A program made the translations under genes and the position numbers. From NCBI GenBank assembly GCA_963714995.1, contig CAVQQP010000019.1, positions 506,428 through 570,427 on the forward strand: a stretch of 64,000 nt of DNA, in the 5' to 3' direction. Origin of the DNA: Prado023 sp963714995 (GTDB taxonomy: Bacteria; Actinomycetota; Actinomycetes; S36-B12; CAIYMF01). A model generated the notes under the pieces. It had not been told where the DNA came from, made no database searches, and saw only the letters and a list, made by a program, of their open reading frames with translations. Positions 35,801 through 45,130 of this stretch are shown here, piece after piece; the stretch's first letter is position 1; each line of letters begins with the position of its first letter.

Positions 35801-38237
35801 CGGTTCTTCAACTTCCAGTGGTACGTCGGTGACGCGGCTACGGCCAGCACCGACACGAACAAGTTGGGCGATCCGATCGGAGCGACCGAGGTCGCCTTGA
35901 AGCCGGACGAGGTGGCCGCGGCCCAGACGGATCCGGTGGTCTTCCCGACGCCGGTCGATGCCGGCGTGAACGCGGCCGGCCCCGACTGGATCCAGATCGG
36001 CACCGAGGGCGGCTTCCTGCCGGCCCCGGCAGTGGTGGACGGCCAGCAGCCCACCACCTGGATCACCGACCCGACCCGGTTCGACGTGGGCAACGTCGAC
36101 CAGCACTCGCTGCTGCTCGCCCCGGCTGAGCGGGCCGACGCGATCGTGGACTTCTCGAAGTTCGCCGGGAAGACGCTGATCTTGTACAACGACGCGCCGG
36201 CGGCGTTCCCTGCCCGCGTGCCGTCGTACGACTACTACACCGGCGCTCCGGACCAGTTCCCGAACGCCGCCCCGGGGATCCTGCCCGGATACGGCCCGAA
36301 CACCCGGACCGTCATGCAGGTCAAGATCGCCGACACGACCCCAGCCGCAGCCTTCAACCTGACCAAGTTGAACGAACGCCTTCACGCCACAAGGCCGACG
36401 GCACCGGGGTCTTCGAGGAGGGGCAGCCCCCGATCATCGTCGGCCAGGCCGCGTACAACTCGGCGTACGGCACCAACTTCGCCGCACAGGGTGACTGCAA
36501 CGCAGCTGGCAGCACCAGCACACGGTGCGACGGGCTGGTCCGGATCAGCGATGGCACGAATGTCACCGGTCCGGGTTCCACGTGGGGCTTCAACACGCTG
36601 AAGAGCCCGAACGTGAAGACGGAGATGTCGTTCGAACCAAAGGCCATCCACGACGAGATGAACTCGACGACGTTCGACGAGTTCGGCCGGATGACGGCGA
36701 ACCTGGGCATCGAGGCAAAGCCTCCGAAAGCGGGTCTGCAGAACGTCACCCTCTACCCGTTCGTCAACCCGCAGACGGAGCTGATCGACGCGACCAACCT
36801 CCCGAAGCACGACGTCGCGTACGACGCGAACGGGCTGCCGGTCAGCGACGTGAAGATAACTCCGATGGCCAGCGCGGCGGACGGGACGCAGATCTGGCGG
36901 GTCACCCACAACGGCGTGGACACCCACCCGATCCACTTCCACCTGTACGACGTCCAAGTGCTCAACCGAGTCGCGTGGGACAACATCATCACGCCGACCG
37001 ACCCGAACGAGCTCGGATGGAAGGACACCGTGCGGATGAACCCGCTGCAGGACACGATCGTCGCCCTGCGCCCGATCATCCCCGAGCTGCCGTGGGAGCT
37101 GCCGAACGCCGTGCGGCCGCTCAACCCGATGATGCCGCTGAACGACACGACGATGTTCAACAACATCGACCCGCAGGGCAACCCCACGGCCCCGATCACC
37201 AACAAGCTGGTCAACTTCGGGTGGGAGTACGTCTTCCACTGCCACATCCTGTCCCACGAGGAGATGGACATGATGCGACCAGTGTCGGTGGCGATGCCGC
37301 CGGTCAAGCCGGACGGGCTGGCCTGCGACGGACGACCGGCGCAACGGCGGAACACCCGCCTCACGTTGACCTGGAACGACAACTCGATCGCCGAGACGGG
37401 GTACCAGGTGCAGCGGCGGTCGGGTACCGGACCGTGGGCGAACATCGGGGCGGTGCTGCCGTCACCTCTCGACGTGGCCAACACCACCGGCACGTCGAGG
37501 AGCTTCACGGACACGACATTCCGCTGGAACTCGACGGTGTACTCCTACCGGGTTGTCGCACTGAACACGGTCGGCTACGGCGCGGAGTTCCCGAGCATGA
37601 CGGTCAGCTCCACGTCGGATGCGATCACCGCCGTCCGGGTCCCGGTGAACCTGACGGCGACGGTGCAGGCCGGGCCGCAGGTGGGGCTGACCTGGACCGA
37701 CACCGCGCTCAACGAGAACGGGTTCACGGTGCAGCGCTCCGACGGACGGTGGCGCCACGTTCACGACGATCGCGACCCCCCCGGCGCGGACCAACGTCGG
37801 TGGGGTCACCTACGCCGACACGGACGTGACGCCGGGGACGACCTACACCTACCGTGTCGCGGCCAGCTCCGTGGCCGGCCCGTCGGCCTGGTCGAACGCT
37901 GGCCACCGTGACGGTCGACGTGCCGCCGGCCCCGAGCGACGTCTGACGGCCACCGACGGTGCGAACCAGGGCAACCGGCGATCGCGTGGTCCTCACCTGG
38001 ACGGACAGCGCCAACAACGAGAGCGGGCTTCACGCATCCAGCGGAGCGACGCGACGCCGACGTTCACGACGGCGGCCTCGACCGCGCAGAACGTCGGGGC
38101 CAACGCCACGACCGGTCACGCAGGCACCGACCTCCCAGGCGAACACCGACTACTACTACCGGATCCGGGCGAACAACGTACTCGGCTCCTCGGGCTGGGT
38201 CAACGCGACGCCCTTCCCGATACGCTCCGACCCGTAG
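32821..38237 (+). CDS. Giant secreted multicopper oxidase with GSGY repeats and FN3 tail, many frame breaks
   Basis: Reconstructed, this is one protein of about 1800 residues. Residues 1-42 are a signal peptide. Then come four to five repeats built on G-S-G-Y/G-N-G-Y (for example G-N-G-Y-T-A-P-T-V-S-F) up to about 34.35 kb. A laccase-type multicopper oxidase follows with all four copper motifs: L-H-L-H-G-G, F-Y-H-D-H, T-H-P-I-H-F-H and F-H-C-H-I-L-S-H-E-E-M-D-M-M. The end holds three fibronectin-III-like modules (L-T-W-N-D-N-S-I-A-E-T-G-Y, repeated). The frame breaks at least 12 times, for example near 33157, 33244, 33590, 33780, 34285, 34899, 35281, 36375 and 37745; those I could resolve need one base removed. 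Two long clean stretches (34.9-36.4 and 36.4-37.7 kb) carry the copper sites. The substrate could be Mn(II), phenols or another metal. Confidence 0.65.
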
Positions 38238-38247
38238 GAGGGGCACC

Positions 38248-38291
38248 GTCGACCGGCTGCTCGGGCCTGAGGGCCCGGGCGGCCGGTCGAC
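38248..38291 (+). terminator. Hairpin terminator after the multicopper oxidase
   Basis: GTCGACCGG (from 38248) pairs with CCGGTCGAC (to 38291), and an inner GCTCGGGCC/GGCCCGGGC pair extends the stem after a small internal loop; the apical loop is three bases. It starts 11 bases after the TAG. No U-tract. Confidence 0.7.
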
Positions 38292-38471
38292 GTCTGCCGC
38301 GGCGGCACCCGCCCGCGCTCGCTGGTGCCGCCTCAAGTCGACAGGGCTCCGCGCCGGCGGCCGGCCTCAGATCCGGATCACCACAGCCGCCCTCGTGGAG
38401 GTCGCCACGTCGAGGCCGACAACCGCCGCAGTCCCTGGCTGCGACATACTCGACCCAGGAGGTCGACATCC

Positions 38472-39305
38472 ATGCGGATCGCAGTCACCGGAGGAAGCGG
38501 CAAGGGCGGGGCGTGGGTCGTGCGGGACCTGCTCGACCACGGGCACGACGTCCTGAACGTGGACATCCGGCCCGGTGGCCCAGACTCCGGGGAGTCCCTC
38601 GTGGCCGACCTCACGGACCTCGGGCAGGCCCTGGACGCGCTCGCCGGCGTCGACGCGGTCGTGCACTTCGCGGCGATCCCGGCCCCCGGGCTGCGCCCGG
38701 AGGGCGAGACGTTCCGGATCAACGCCCTGTCCACGTACAACGTCTTCCACGCGGCCGTCACCCACAGGCTGCGCCGCGTGGTCTGGGCGTCGAGCGAGAC
38801 GGTCCTCGGGCTGCCGTTCGACGTGCCGCCGGTCTTCGCGCCGATCGACGAGACGATCGAGCCGCGCCCGGAGTCCAGCTACGCACTGTCGAAGCTGACC
38901 GGCGAGACGATGGCCGCGCAGTTCGCGCGACGGTCCGGGATCGGCTTCGTGGCCCTGCGCATCTCGAACATCATGGAACCCGATGACTACGCCGGGTTCC
39001 CGGCCTTCTGGGATGACGCCCAGCTGCGCAGGTGGAACCTCTGGGGCTACGTGGACGCGCGCGACGTGGCACAGGCCGCCCGGCTGGCGCTCGAGGTGCC
39101 GCTCGAGGGCGCCGAGACGTGCATCGTCGCCGCCGCCGACACGGTGATGACCCGTCCGAGCGCGGACCTGATGGCCGAGGTGTTCCCGACCGTCCCGCTG
39201 CGCCGGCCGGTCGCAGGGCACGAGACCCTGCTGGCGATCGACCACGCCCGCCGCGTCCTGGGCTACAGCCCGAACCACACCTGGCGCGACCACCTGCAGC
39301 CGTGA
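38472..39305 (+). CDS. NAD-dependent epimerase/dehydratase-family oxidoreductase
   Basis: A 277-residue extended short-chain dehydrogenase/reductase. Cofactor motif at the N-terminus is T-G-G-S-G-K-G-G, a variant of TGxxGxxG. Catalytic Y-A-L-S-K (YxxxK) lies near residue 138, and N-A-L-S-T-Y-N-V and W-A-S-S-E-T-V are the neighbouring conserved strands. C-terminal W-G-Y-V-D-A-R-D-V-A is the usual substrate-domain segment of sugar-nucleotide epimerase-like proteins. The ATG follows an AGGAGG site at 38457-38462. Monocistronic by position; the substrate is unknown. Confidence 0.82.
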   Translation: MRIAVTGGSGKGGAWVVRDLLDHGHDVLNVDIRPGGPDSGESLVADLTDLGQALDALAGVDAVVHFAAIPAPGLRPEGETFRINALSTYNVFHAAVTHRLRRVVWASSETVLGLPFDVPPVFAPIDETIEPRPESSYALSKLTGETMAAQFARRSGIGFVALRISNIMEPDDYAGFPAFWDDAQLRRWNLWGYVDARDVAQAARLALEVPLEGAETCIVAAADTVMTRPSADLMAEVFPTVPLRRPVAGHETLLAIDHARRVLGYSPNHTWRDHLQP

Positions 39306-39396
39306 CGTAGAAGCTGCTGATCGTGATCTTGGGCGTGATCCGGCCATATCTGGCCGATCTGCGCCCGACGTTGGCCGGCTCGCGCCGATCCGCGCC

Positions 39397-39864
39397 TCAG
39401 CCGCGGGCCACCTCGGGCGTGATCGCCCACGCCACCGCGAAGCGCGGCCCGGCCGGGACCAGCTTGACCAACCCCGCGTTGCGCACAGCCACCACGTGGG
39501 CGCCTGGGTCGCCGGTGACCAGCAGCGCGGCGAGCCTGTCGAGGAAGGGCAGGTGGCCGACGATCGCCAGCGATCCGACCGCCGCCGGGTCGATCAGGGC
39601 CGCCATGGCTGCCTCCACGTCCGCACCGGGCGAGAGCCCGTCGACGTGGCCCACGTCGGAGCACCCCAGCGCCCTGGCCAGGATCAGCGCGGACTCCACC
39701 GCCCGCAGCTTCCCGCTGTGCACGATCCGATCGACCCGAACGCCGCAGGCGGCAGCGTGCCGGCTGACCACCTCGACGGATCGCTGGCCCACCTCCGACA
39801 GGGACCGCGAGGGGTCCAGCTCGGCCGGAAGCGCCTCGCCGTGCTGCATCAGGTAGATGTCCAC
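39397..39864 (-). CDS. sixA: SixA-type histidine phosphatase
   Basis: 155 residues, histidine-phosphatase superfamily. The catalytic motif reads Q-H8-G-E instead of the usual R-H-G, as in many SixA-type proteins where the first Arg is replaced. H-S-G-K-L-R-A-V-E-S-A gives the second Arg, and V-G-H-L-P-F-L the second catalytic His. SixA dephosphorylates phosphohistidine proteins such as HPt domains or PTS proteins. It starts 10 bases after the end of the uridine phosphorylase gene on the same strand, so the two are probably co-transcribed. Confidence 0.82.
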   Translation of the reverse strand: MDIYLMQHGEALPAELDPSRSLSEVGQRSVEVVSRHAAACGVRVDRIVHSGKLRAVESALILARALGCSDVGHVDGLSPGADVEAAMAALIDPAAVGSLAIVGHLPFLDRLAALLVTGDPGAHVVAVRNAGLVKLVPAGPRFAVAWAITPEVARG

Positions 39865-39874
39865 CGCCGGATCC

Positions 39875-40769
39875 CTACCCCAGCGTCGCGGTCAGGTAGT
39901 TGAACAGCACGTCGCCGGAGCGCTCGCTGAACGCGTGCAGCTCCTCCGGCGACTGGGTCACCTGGTCGCCCTCGATCCGGTTGACGATCGTGGTGCAGAT
40001 CATCGCGAACCTCGGGAAGCCCCAGTGGTTGAGGTAGCCGGCGAGCATGGCCCCCTCCATCTCGATGTTGCGCACCCCCTCGGCCTCGAGCGTCTGCAGC
40101 CAGGCCATCTTCGACTCGGTGGTCTCCAGCCGGATGGCGCCGTCGAGGCGCAGCTGCTCGAGGAAGAACTCGTTGCCGGCAACTGTCCTGCCGAGTTCGA
40201 TGGGGATCCCCGAACCAGCGGAGGCTGCGACGATCGCGTGGGCGACATCCGCCGGGAAGGCGCCATCGAACCAGTACTCGCCCGAGACCGCCCTTGAGCA
40301 GCCGATACGGCTTGAGGTCGGCCATCACGCCGTCCGTGGTGACCACGACCGTCCCGCCCGGAAGTCCCACGCCGCCGCTGGTCCCGACACGCGCCCAGAA
40401 CACCGCGGACATCGCCTCGTGGTCCCCGCGCTTGAGGAAGAACAGCATCCGCATGAGCTCCTGCACCGCGATGGACGCGCTCGGCATCCCCATCCCGTGC
40501 GAGGCGAACAGCACACCGGCGCAGTAGCGCGTGACGAAGCGCTCCTCCTTGGGCAGCGCCACCACCGGAGCATCGGCGTGCAGGGCGCTCCAGCGCTGGG
40601 CGAACTCCTTGATGCGGTCGCCGGATCCGGCCAGGATGATCGCCCGGACGTCGCGGAACTCCTCGAGGACGGGGTCGTCGCTGGCGACCCCGAAGTGGTA
40701 GTAGACATCGACGTGCTCGCCGGCAAGGACGCCGTCGAGGAAGGCGTGGTTGATGTTCTCGTCGCGCAT
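39875..40769 (-). CDS. Uridine phosphorylase-family nucleosidase/phosphorylase, one frame break
   Basis: About 297 residues when repaired, of the PNP/UDP phosphorylase family. Evidence: V-G-T-S-G-G-V-G-L-P-G-G (phosphate/ribose loop) in the middle, and N-I-E-M-E-G-A-M-L-A (ribose-binding M-E-G/M-E-x-E motif) near the C-terminus. The frame breaks near 40287: removing one G from AAGGGCGG gives L-L-K-A-V-S-G-E-Y-W-F-D-G-A and continues to the TAG-side partner frame. Family members split nucleosides with phosphate to base and ribose-1-phosphate. Cytoplasmic. It leads the short operon with sixA. Confidence 0.72.
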
Positions 40770-40812
40770 GGGGCCTCCGCAGGGGATGGGCGGCGTGGGC
40801 CGCGCCTCGACG

Positions 40813-41175
40813 CTACCGCTGCGCGGCCCCGCCATGCACTGCGATCCAGTGCGTTCCGGCCTCCGTCGAGCGGACGCGGTGCTTCGTGCCCGCAGGGATC
40901 AGCACCCAGTCGCCGGCCGCGAGGCCCTGCTCGTCACCCGCGATGTCGAGCGTCGCCGCGCCGCGGACGACAAGGACCCACTCGTCCCACTCCTGCACCT
41001 GCTCACCCGGGTCGGGGGTGTCCGAGCTGACGATGTGCTCGATCCGCGCATCGCCGAGGGAGGCCAGCGGATGGAAGTCCTCCCCGGCGACGGGGACGGC
41101 ATCCGCCAGGCGCCCCCGTCGCACATCGGCGGGGCTGTCGAGAGGCTGCTCACCCTGGGCAGGCACTGGTTCCAT
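40813..41175 (-). CDS. Small cupin-domain protein
   Basis: A 120-residue single cupin. Beta-barrel motifs are visible: E-W-D-E-W-V-L-V-V-R-G-A (first cupin box, with His replaced) and L-A-A-G-D-W-V-L-I-P-A-G-T-K-H-R (second box, retaining the His). With few metal ligands it may be a ligand-binding rather than catalytic cupin. The start is the ATG with first base 41175; the methyltransferase gene is divergent, 88 bases away. Substrate unknown. Confidence 0.75.
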   Translation of the reverse strand: MEPVPAQGEQPLDSPADVRRGRLADAVPVAGEDFHPLASLGDARIEHIVSSDTPDPGEQVQEWDEWVLVVRGAATLDIAGDEQGLAAGDWVLIPAGTKHRVRSTEAGTHWIAVHGGAAQR

Positions 41176-41263
41176 GGCACCTCCCCACGACCGAGATCCG
41201 TTGCGCCGACTGTATCGAGTCGGAGGTGAGCCGCGCCCTGCTCCGGTGCGCCACACTGGGCTC

Positions 41264-41902
41264 ATGGACGCCTCTGGATGGAACGAGCGCTACGCCGCCA
41301 GCACCGTGTGGTCCGGCGAGCCGAACACGGCCCTGGTCGCCACGGTGAGCGGACTCGTCGACCCAGCGGCAGGTCCCGCAGGCGACGCCACTCCCTGCGC
41401 CCTGGACCTCGGCTGCGGCGAGGGCGCCGACGCCCGCTGGCTGGCCAGCCAGGGGTGGGCCGTCACAGGCGTGGACTGGTCGGACGTGGCCCTCGACCGG
41501 GCCCGGTCCGCGATGGCTGAGGCGGGCCTCGACGCCGCCTTCGTCCAGGGCGACGCGACCGACCCGGCGTTCCTGGCCGGGCTCTCCCCGACGGGCACGT
41601 TCGACCTGATCACCCTCGCGTTCATCCACCCCGAGCCCGAGGACCGGGACAGCGCCTACGCGCACCTGCCCGCCCTGGTGGCGCCCGGCGGGCACCTCCT
41701 GGTGATCGCCCACGACCCCGAGCACGGGGAGCGCGGCCTCGGCGGCCCCCCACCGGCCCGGCTGCTGTCACCGGGGGACATCCTGGGCGCCCTGCACCTG
41801 CCTCCCGGGTTCGAGGTGCTCGTCAGCGACGTCCAGGCGCGGGAGTCCGACGGCGAGGTCACGGCGCTGGACTCGGTGGTCCTGGTCCGCCGCACCGCCT
41901 GA
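41264..41902 (+). CDS. Class I SAM-dependent methyltransferase
   Basis: 212 residues. Motif I A-L-D-L-G-C-G-E-G-A-D-A (SAM site), then the acidic end of strand 2 in G-V-D-W-S, and a central F-D-L-I-T-L-A-F-I-H-P. The N-terminus W-N-E-R-Y-A-A-S-T-V-W-S-G-E-P-N matches small tellurite-resistance/thiopurine-like methyltransferases of actinomycetes. Acceptor not known. It ends convergently with pcm across a short repeat. Confidence 0.82.
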   Translation: MDASGWNERYAASTVWSGEPNTALVATVSGLVDPAAGPAGDATPCALDLGCGEGADARWLASQGWAVTGVDWSDVALDRARSAMAEAGLDAAFVQGDATDPAFLAGLSPTGTFDLITLAFIHPEPEDRDSAYAHLPALVAPGGHLLVIAHDPEHGERGLGGPPPARLLSPGDILGALHLPPGFEVLVSDVQARESDGEVTALDSVVLVRRTA

Positions 41903-41907
41903 CCGGC

Positions 41908-41955
41908 GGCCTCGCGCGCGTCGTCCGGCCTCGCGCGCGTCGTCCGGCCTCGCGC
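41908..41955. repeat. 19-bp tandem repeat between convergent genes
   Basis: Two exact copies of GGCCTCGCGCGCGTCGTCC (41908-41926, 41927-41945) and the first 10 bases of a third. It lies between the methyltransferase stop and the end of pcm. It looks like replication slippage; no coding role. Confidence 0.8.
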
Positions 41956-41968
41956 ACCCCCAGCCGAC

Positions 41969-42622
41969 TCACGACCCCGGTCCCGCGACATCCCACACCA
42001 GCGGGACGAAGACCACGTCGAGCAGCTTCCGGCGCGCCACGCCGTCGGCCACACGCTCGAGGAGCACCAGCTCCTGCCCGCCGAACCACGCGGAGGGCTC
42101 CCCCAGCGGGATCACCAGGCGCCCGCCACGGCGCCCCTCACCGGGCTCGCGCAGCTGGGCGAGCAGCGCCGGGGGCACGGTGCGGGTTGCCGCCGCGACG
42201 ACGATGGCGTCGAAGGGGGCCTCGCCGGGCAGGCCCGCGGACCCGTCACCGCATGTCACCTCCACGGCGTACCCCAGGTCCGCGAGCGTCGACCGCGCCC
42301 GGTCCGCGAGGACAGCCAGCCGCTCGATCGAGTGCACCCGGGCACCACACGCAGCCAGCACCGCCGCCTGGTAGCCACTGCCGGTGCCGACATCGAGGAC
42401 GTGGTCACCCGGGCCCACGGCGGCGGCCTCGGTCATCAGCGCGACCACTGTCGGCTGCGAGATCGTCTGGCCGTGGCCGATCGCCATCGCGTGGTCCTCC
42501 CACGCCCGGAAGCTCAGGCCCGCAGGGACGAACCGGTCACGCGGCACGGACATCATGACGTCGACCACCCGCCTGCTGATCCCCTCCCGCAGGAGGTGAT
42601 CGCGCAGGTCGCCGGCGTCCAT
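41969..42622 (-). CDS. pcm: Protein-L-isoaspartate O-methyltransferase
   Basis: 217 residues. The PIMT-specific substrate segment G-H-G-Q-T-I-S-Q-P-T-V-V-A-L-M-T is complete, and the SAM motif D-V-G-T-G-S-G-Y-Q-A-A-V-L follows. The S-I-E-R strand is also conserved. The enzyme methylates L-isoaspartyl residues in aged proteins to start their repair. The tail after P-L-V-W-D is short and Gly/Ser-rich. It is followed on the same strand side by the next membrane-protein gene only 7 bases upstream, suggesting co-transcription. Confidence 0.88.
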   Translation of the reverse strand: MDAGDLRDHLLREGISRRVVDVMMSVPRDRFVPAGLSFRAWEDHAMAIGHGQTISQPTVVALMTEAAAVGPGDHVLDVGTGSGYQAAVLAACGARVHSIERLAVLADRARSTLADLGYAVEVTCGDGSAGLPGEAPFDAIVVAAATRTVPPALLAQLREPGEGRRGGRLVIPLGEPSAWFGGQELVLLERVADGVARRKLLDVVFVPLVWDVAGPGS

Positions 42623-42629
42623 GGCCGCC

Positions 42630-43292
42630 TCAGATCCAGCCGAGCTCGCTGAACTCCGGGAACACCGAGCCGTCAGCGGCGAACCAGTACACGCCCCACC
42701 CGATGAGCAGCACCAGCCCGGCTCCGCCGACCACGAGCAGCAGCCGGGACACCGTGGCCGGCCGCCACATCAGGCCCGCGATCAGCCCGGCGGCGAGGAA
42801 GATGAGCCCCAGCCAGGGCGTGGCCCCCTCGATGTAGGTGTTCACCAGCGTGACCGCGACGAGCACGGCGACGACCATGTCGGGCGCTCCCACCGCCAGC
42901 TCCTGGTCCCGCAGCGCCCACGCCACGGCCGCCATCACGAGGAACAGCCCGGTGTACCAGATCCAGTGGCTGACCACCTCGTCCCACAGGTGCACGATCG
43001 AGGCCCCGGCCACGACCTGGTCGGCCACGTTGCTGATCGAGTTCGCGGCCAGGTGCAGCCCGTGGCCGAGGGTGAAGGTGATCCCCCCGACGCCGAGCAG
43101 CACCCACTGGCCGCGCGTCGCCCACGCGCGCAGCAGCACCATCGCCGCGCACCCGAGGATCGCGTACGGCGTGAGCAGGTCGACCCAGTCGGCGACACGG
43201 GTCTCGCCGACCGAACCGAGGGGCTTGAAGACGGTGCCGGCCTGCATCCCGATGATGACGGCGAGGGCGAACCAACCGAGCCAACGACGCAT
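42630..43292 (-). CDS. Seven-helix membrane protein, unknown
   Basis: 220 residues with about seven membrane helices and short loops. There is a histidine in the third helix region (L-G-H-G-L-H-L-A-A-N) and another in L-W-D-E-V-V-S-H-W-I-W-Y, spacing that could bind heme or metal, but I recognise no family. It stands between pcm and another small membrane protein, all on the minus strand with gaps of 7 and 23 bases, so an operon is likely. Confidence 0.65.
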   Translation of the reverse strand: MRRWLGWFALAVIIGMQAGTVFKPLGSVGETRVADWVDLLTPYAILGCAAMVLLRAWATRGQWVLLGVGGITFTLGHGLHLAANSISNVADQVVAGASIVHLWDEVVSHWIWYTGLFLVMAAVAWALRDQELAVGAPDMVVAVLVAVTLVNTYIEGATPWLGLIFLAAGLIAGLMWRPATVSRLLLVVGGAGLVLLIGWGVYWFAADGSVFPEFSELGWI

Positions 43293-43315
43293 GGGGTGAC
43301 TCCTATCGGCGCGTG

Positions 43316-43963
43316 TCAGACGAGCTTCGGGAACGAGACGAGGAAGGCGGTCGCGCTGACCAGGAGCACGATGGCCATCCCGAGGAAGACGTGTTGGACC
43401 GAGCGCCGCCGGGCCCGGGCGGTCAGGGATCCGAAGAACAGCACGGCGGCGAACAGCACCGTCAGGATCGTGTAGTTGTCGGAGCGCTGGTTGAAGGCCA
43501 GGGCATCGGCGAACTTCCCGTCCGCGCGCGCATCGGCAGCCAGGGCCTGCGCCTCGGCCGGGATCCTGTACTCGGGCATCGCGAACGGCGTCCGCGGGAC
43601 GTCCGGATTGGCCTGCGGATCAGCGGCCTTCCACGCCTGGAAGGCGGTGGCCAGCGGCTCGGGGAAGACGCTCTCGAGGTACTGCGTCTCCCGGTCATCG
43701 CCGTCGGCGAACGCCCGGACCCACTGCGTGAACAGCCCGACCTGGATCGAGGCCACCCGGTTGGCGTCCCCATCGAGCCGGGAGGCCTCGATCCGCGCCG
43801 TTGACGCCTGGCTGAAGGAGATCGACATCATCCCGCTCCACTTGCTGGCCTGGAAGGCCGACCATGCCGCGAGGATCGTGGTGACCGACAGGACGATGAC
43901 CACGGTCCAGTCCCGCCACCCTGCCGGGGTCTCGTCCACGCTCGGCCCGCTCACGCCGGGCAC
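43316..43963 (-). CDS. DUF4337-like membrane protein
   Basis: 215 residues: one helix near residues 20-38, a helical soluble segment of about 110 residues (with F-Q-A-S-K-W-S and S-Q-A-S-T-A-R-I-E-A-S-R at its start), then two C-terminal helices. This one-plus-two layout and the 'W-S-A-F-Q-A' helix end are typical of DUF4337-type bacterial membrane proteins. Function unknown. First gene of the likely three-gene operon ending with pcm. Confidence 0.6.
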   Translation of the reverse strand: MPGVSGPSVDETPAGWRDWTVVIVLSVTTILAAWSAFQASKWSGMMSISFSQASTARIEASRLDGDANRVASIQVGLFTQWVRAFADGDDRETQYLESVFPEPLATAFQAWKAADPQANPDVPRTPFAMPEYRIPAEAQALAADARADGKFADALAFNQRSDNYTILTVLFAAVLFFGSLTARARRRSVQHVFLGMAIVLLVSATAFLVSFPKLV

Positions 43964-44040
43964 AGTATCCCGACCGGAGGCCCGCGGGCCTCACGACCGG
44001 CCGGCTCGCACGAAGACGTCACGCCTGCGGCGAGGGACGG

Positions 44041-45066
44041 TCAGGAGCGACGGACCTTGCCGCTTCCGGCGTCGCGGCGGACGGCGTCGATCTGGTCGGC
44101 GGTCCCGATCACGATCACCACGTCCCCGGGCTTCATGACGGCCTCCGGCGACGGGTTGGTGCGGAACACCCCGCCCTGGCTCTGGCGCAGCGCGAGCAGG
44201 AGCGCCCCGTCACCCTCGTGCAACCGGGTCTGGCGCACTGAGGACCCCGCCAGGGACGACCCCTCGTGCACCACCACCTGCTCGAGGCGGAACTCGACCT
44301 CCTCGTCGTGCATGGCGACGTCGAGGAAGTCGGTGACGTGGGGCTGCAGCGCGAACGCGGCGATGCGGTTGCCCCCGATCCGCTGCGGGTTCACCACACG
44401 GTCCGCCCCGGCGCGGAGCAGCTTCTGCTCGGTGTCGTCGACCCGGCTGCGGGCGATGATCACCAGCGCGGGGTTCAACGCCCGTGCCGTCAGGGTGACG
44501 AAGAGGCTGGAGGCGTCGGTGTCCAGGGTCGCCACGAGCACCTTCGCGTGCTCGATGCCGACCCTGCGCAGGAAGTCGTCGCGGGTGGCGTCGCCGTCCA
44601 GGTGCAGGTACGGGCAGTCCTCCAGGCGCTCCGCGTCGGAATCGACCACGACGATGGTCCCGCCGGACTTGGCCAGCTGGTGGGCCGCCGCGCGACCCAC
44701 CCGGCCCCATCCGCAGACGATCGTGTGCCCGCGCAACTGCTGGATCTGCTTCTCCATGCGTCTCCGCCCCCACTCGTTGCCTGCCCAGCCCTCGATCAGC
44801 ACACCGAGCAGGATGCTCAGCGTGTACAGCACGACGCCGACTCCGACCAGGACGAAGAGGATCGTGAACACCTTCTCGGCCGTCCCGAAGGGCTGGACCT
44901 CCCGGAAGCCGATCGTGGTCACGGTCGTGACGGTCTGGTAGAGCGCATCCAACGGGGAGAACCCCAGCAGGAGGTACCCGATGGCCCCGACCAGGATCAC
45001 GACGGTGAGTGCCAGCAGGCTGCGGCGCAGCTGACGCGCGACGGCATCGCGATCCGTGGTGGCCAC
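44041..45066 (-). CDS. Two-helix potassium channel with RCK (TrkA-N/TrkA-C) domain
   Basis: 341 residues. Two membrane helices (about 17-36 and 66-92) flank a pore loop with the filter T51-I-G-F54 instead of the common T-V-G-Y. The cytosolic part has a TrkA-N Rossmann domain, with G119-W-G-R-V-G124 and an acidic strand end V-V-V-D-S-D, and a TrkA-C domain after about residue 245. Overall layout is that of MthK-type channels gated by nucleotide, Ca2+ or other ligands. The altered filter could change ion selectivity. Monocistronic by position. Confidence 0.82.
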   Translation of the reverse strand: MATTDRDAVARQLRRSLLALTVVILVGAIGYLLLGFSPLDALYQTVTTVTTIGFREVQPFGTAEKVFTILFVLVGVGVVLYTLSILLGVLIEGWAGNEWGRRRMEKQIQQLRGHTIVCGWGRVGRAAAHQLAKSGGTIVVVDSDAERLEDCPYLHLDGDATRDDFLRRVGIEHAKVLVATLDTDASSLFVTLTARALNPALVIIARSRVDDTEQKLLRAGADRVVNPQRIGGNRIAAFALQPHVTDFLDVAMHDEEVEFRLEQVVVHEGSSLAGSSVRQTRLHEGDGALLLALRQSQGGVFRTNPSPEAVMKPGDVVIVIGTADQIDAVRRDAGSGKVRRS

Positions 45067-45130
45067 ACGGCCATTCTGGTGGCGTCGACTCCCGCCAGGC
45101 GCCCCGACGGCCCGGGTTCTGCGGATCAGC

